A DNA stretch of 17,543 bases, taken from contig JADGEG010000014.1 of assembly GCA_016744485.1 (NCBI GenBank), positions 1 through 17,543 on the forward strand. The letters are read 5' to 3'. A program made the translations under genes and the position numbers. The notes under the pieces are model-generated. The model had not been told where the DNA came from and did not search any database. It saw only the letters and a list, made by a program, of their open reading frames with translations. Source of the stretch: Arcobacter sp. (GTDB taxonomy: Bacteria; Campylobacterota; Campylobacteria; Campylobacterales; Arcobacteraceae). Each line of letters starts with the position of its first letter. The stretch's first letter is position 1. Of this stretch, positions 15,987 to 17,543 are shown piece after piece.

Positions 15987-16931
15987 TTAGGTATACACAG
16001 TTGTAAATGATTCAACAGGTTGATTTGTATGATAAAAAATTCCTTTCCATAATTTATCTTCTGTCCAAGTAATAGTAGGCATATCAGGATAAACTGCATA
16101 TCCAAGTCCTGCAAAAGTTTCATTTCTATTTCCAGATGGATCAAAGAAATAAATTGTATTTCCTCTTGTGATTCCATGTCTTTGAGGAGTAACATCAACC
16201 TTTACATCATTTTTAGATAAAATATCAGCAGCTTTTAAAATATCTGCCCAATCATCTAAGAAAAATGCAAAATGATGAAGACCCATCTCCGGACCTCCTA
16301 CAAATGCTATATCATGTGGAGTATTTCCAGCACTTAACCAAGTTGCAAGTTGTACATCACCATCTGGTCCTACCATTACTTGCTCTGTTAATTTCATATC
16401 AAATACTTCTTGCATAAGTTTAGTGCTTTCAGCTACTTTATTAATTCCAGCTTCTGGATTTAATTCACACATTAGTAAGGCATGATCTAACCAATGAGAA
16501 CCAACTCCTGTTAAACCATCAGGCCATGGTTCTGGATTTGTGACACCTACATCTTTTCCTACAAATTCTTTTTGTGCATATAAAATCATTTCATGACCAG
16601 AAGGTAAATTAAAAGTTAGTGTTCTTCCACAAAATATTACTTCATCTTCTTTTTTTTCAACAACACTTATTCCATATGCTTCTAATTTTGTTTTTAAATC
16701 ATCTAAATCACAGTCTTTTTCAACTTTATATGCAATATTGTTCATACCAGCTTTATCATTTGGAGTTAATACCACTGAGTATTTATCCCATTCATCCCAA
16801 CATTTTAAATACACTTTACCATTTTCATCTTCATGAGTAATTCTCATATCCATTACTTTTGTATAATATTTCTTCGAAACTTCCATATCAATTACATTAA
16901 TATCAATGTGTCCTATTCTCATAATTCCCAT
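15987..16931 (-). CDS. xylE: Catechol 2,3-dioxygenase (extradiol, type I)
   Basis: XylE opens catechol or methylcatechols next to the hydroxyl groups with O2, giving 2-hydroxymuconic semialdehyde or its analogues. It has 314 residues (307 in XylE) with two vicinal-oxygen-chelate repeats. The iron ligands are H150 (LDHALLM), H220 (GLHHFAF) and E271 (GNRNETF). Active-site H206 (TPHDIAF), H252 (RHGITRG) and Y261 (IYFFDPSG) are present. AAAGGGG lies 6 nt before the first ATG, favouring 16931 over the ATG at 16922. The ferredoxin gene just upstream (17 bp) matches its reactivation partner. It looks fully functional. Confidence 0.96.
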   Translation of the reverse strand: MGIMRIGHIDINVIDMEVSKKYYTKVMDMRITHEDENGKVYLKCWDEWDKYSVVLTPNDKAGMNNIAYKVEKDCDLDDLKTKLEAYGISVVEKKEDEVIFCGRTLTFNLPSGHEMILYAQKEFVGKDVGVTNPEPWPDGLTGVGSHWLDHALLMCELNPEAGINKVAESTKLMQEVFDMKLTEQVMVGPDGDVQLATWLSAGNTPHDIAFVGGPEMGLHHFAFFLDDWADILKAADILSKNDVKVDVTPQRHGITRGNTIYFFDPSGNRNETFAGLGYAVYPDMPTITWTEDKLWKGIFYHTNQPVESFTTVYT

Positions 16932-16948
16932 AATAAACCCCTTTTATT

Positions 16949-17275
16949 TTATACAAAACCGTATTTTTTTTCTTTATTTGTTTTACATTGTTTTTTCCCA
17001 ATAAATTCAAATTCTATATTTGACATTGGAAAAACTCTACATGCAAGAACAAAACCATTATCTTCTTCTTCTTTACTTATATATTTCCTACTCATGGATA
17101 GTTTTTTAAACTTCCCATTTAAAATTTTAATTTTACAAACACCACAACCACCACCATGACAACCATTTGGTGCTTTATTAATAGAGTTTTTATGCATTGA
17201 ATCTAAAATATGTTTAGATTCATCTACTAAAAAAACTTTTTCATGATCTTTCATAGTTAAAGTAAAATTTTTCAT
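16949..17275 (-). CDS. xylT: XylT-like plant-type [2Fe-2S] ferredoxin
   Basis: XylT/DmpQ ferredoxins reduce oxidised, inactive catechol 2,3-dioxygenase back to the Fe(II) state. I place the start at the ATG at 17275 (108 aa) because GGA lies 7 nt upstream; the in-frame TTG at 17287 has no SD. The cluster cysteines are C39, C44, C47 and C79: C-H-G-G-G-C-G-V-C then ACRVFP. The SMSRKYIS segment resembles the XylT pattern of MSRGHV. It is the first gene of the array, as in xylTEGFJQKIH and dmpQBCDEFGHI, and lies 17 bp before xylE. Confidence 0.92.
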   Translation of the reverse strand: MKNFTLTMKDHEKVFLVDESKHILDSMHKNSINKAPNGCHGGGCGVCKIKILNGKFKKLSMSRKYISKEEEDNGFVLACRVFPMSNIEFEFIGKKQCKTNKEKKYGFV

Positions 17276-17312
17276 ATATAAGTCCAAAGTTATAGTTATG
17301 TAAACAAAGATA

Positions 17313-17318
17313 ATTTTA
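17313..17318 (-). promoter_or_regulatory. Candidate -10 box of the catabolic array
   Basis: TAAAAT on the minus strand, preceded by a T-rich stretch (GTTTTTAC), matches the extended T-rich sigma-70 promoters of Campylobacterota and would give a leader of about 30 nt before xylT. No good -35 is seen at standard spacing. The 17288-17448 interval is otherwise AT-rich, with other possible TATAAA-like boxes (for example near 17410) but no clear operator. Confidence 0.3.
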
Positions 17319-17448
17319 GTAAAAACTATTCGCTAATTAATCGCAATATATAGTGTATTAATTAAAAGAAGTAAAATTTTATAATTTAAATTAAGTGTGT
17401 AAATATTACTTTATAATATAAAAAGAAACTTGATTTATTTTTATAAAT

Positions 17449-17543
17449 GGGACTGTTCAATAATCTGTGTCAGCATCTAGTAATTCCTAAAATTGAATCA
17501 TAAATTTAGTGTTTTATCTAGTCTTCCCTCAAAGTAAATTGAG
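17449..17543 (-). mobile_element. IS256-family insertion sequence, 3' end (partial)
   Basis: The minus strand contains the transposase C-terminus, a TGA stop and about 47 bp of noncoding DNA ending in TTATTGAACAGTCCC, which looks like a terminal inverted repeat of the IS256 (Mutator-like) family. The tip is at 17449-17451. The rest of the element, the left inverted repeat and any target duplication lie beyond the window. The transposase reads toward the catabolic array, whose first gene starts about 170 bp away. Confidence 0.7.
17498..17543 (-). CDS. IS256-family transposase, last 14 codons (partial)
   Basis: The minus-strand frame ending at TGA 17498-17500 reads SIYFEGRLDKTLNL. IS256-family transposases typically end with a W-x-x-A-L-x-Q-x-A-I-x-F-x-G-R-L segment a few residues before the stop, so the IYFEGRLDK signature and its position fit. 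Only the tail is visible, so completeness cannot be judged. Confidence 0.7.
   Translation of the reverse strand, partial: SIYFEGRLDKTLNL

Noticed and set aside
15980..16198. 72-aa minus-strand ORF overlapping the end of xylE in another frame
   Set aside because: It lies fully within the catalytic C-terminal domain of catechol 2,3-dioxygenase; low-complexity Leu/Ile content marks it as a frame shadow.
17341..17360. GCGATTAATTAGCG near the xylT promoter as an operator palindrome
   Set aside because: It is a mirror repeat, not an inverted repeat, so it does not form the two-fold symmetric site expected for a dimeric regulator.
1..17543. CRISPR arrays, tRNA or rRNA genes
   Set aside because: No regularly spaced repeats, cloverleaf-like segments or rRNA-like GC-richer stretches were seen.

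Overview
The window is strongly AT-rich, with short intergenic gaps, overlapping genes and A-rich Shine-Dalgarno sites. Together with the style of the secretion and signalling proteins, this suggests a Campylobacterota (epsilonproteobacterial) genome, probably of the Arcobacter group. The taxonomy is an inference: there is no rRNA or other marker gene here.

Left part (1-5770, + strand). This holds the end of a type I secretion operon: the 3' end of a TolC-like outer-membrane protein, an HlyB/LapB-type ABC exporter with a degenerate C39-like domain, and an HlyD-type adaptor. A PAS/HisKA_2 sensor kinase and an OmpR-type response regulator follow, packed so closely that all five genes may be co-transcribed. 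No secreted substrate is visible.

Junction (5771-6203). This 433-bp stretch has no intact gene. It holds a probable terminator, the decayed C-terminal part of a histidine-phosphatase-like gene on the minus strand, a perfect 12-bp palindrome, and a 22-bp exact copy of the last codons of the 4-oxalocrotonate decarboxylase gene found 4.4 kb away.

Right part (6204-17275, - strand). One tightly packed array, read from high to low coordinates, encodes aerobic aromatic catabolism. Its order is xylT-like ferredoxin, catechol 2,3-dioxygenase (xylE), a GlcG/HbpS-like protein, 2-hydroxymuconic semialdehyde dehydrogenase (xylG), hydratase (xylJ), acylating acetaldehyde dehydrogenase (xylQ), aldolase (xylK), decarboxylase (xylI), a broken ring-fission hydrolase (xylF/todF type), then toluene-4-monooxygenase-type genes tmoA, B, C, D, E. 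On paper this takes benzene or toluene through phenols and catechols to pyruvate and acetyl-CoA by meta cleavage.

The pathway is damaged or incomplete in specific places. The hydrolase has lost its start codon and carries a nonsense codon and a frameshift. The effector gene tmoD has an out-of-frame internal deletion, and its original 3' end is still readable in another frame. The reductase gene tmoF and the 4-oxalocrotonate tautomerase gene (xylH) are absent from the window. The dehydrogenase branch and lower pathway look intact.

Right edge (17449-17543). The 3' end of an IS256-family element, with the last 14 codons of its transposase, lies about 170 bp upstream of the catabolic array. The IS end, the duplicated decarboxylase tail and the broken host gene suggest that the catabolic block is an acquired, rearranged island. 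Its upper-pathway module (xylF pseudogene plus tmoABCDE) is bracketed by 22-bp direct repeats.
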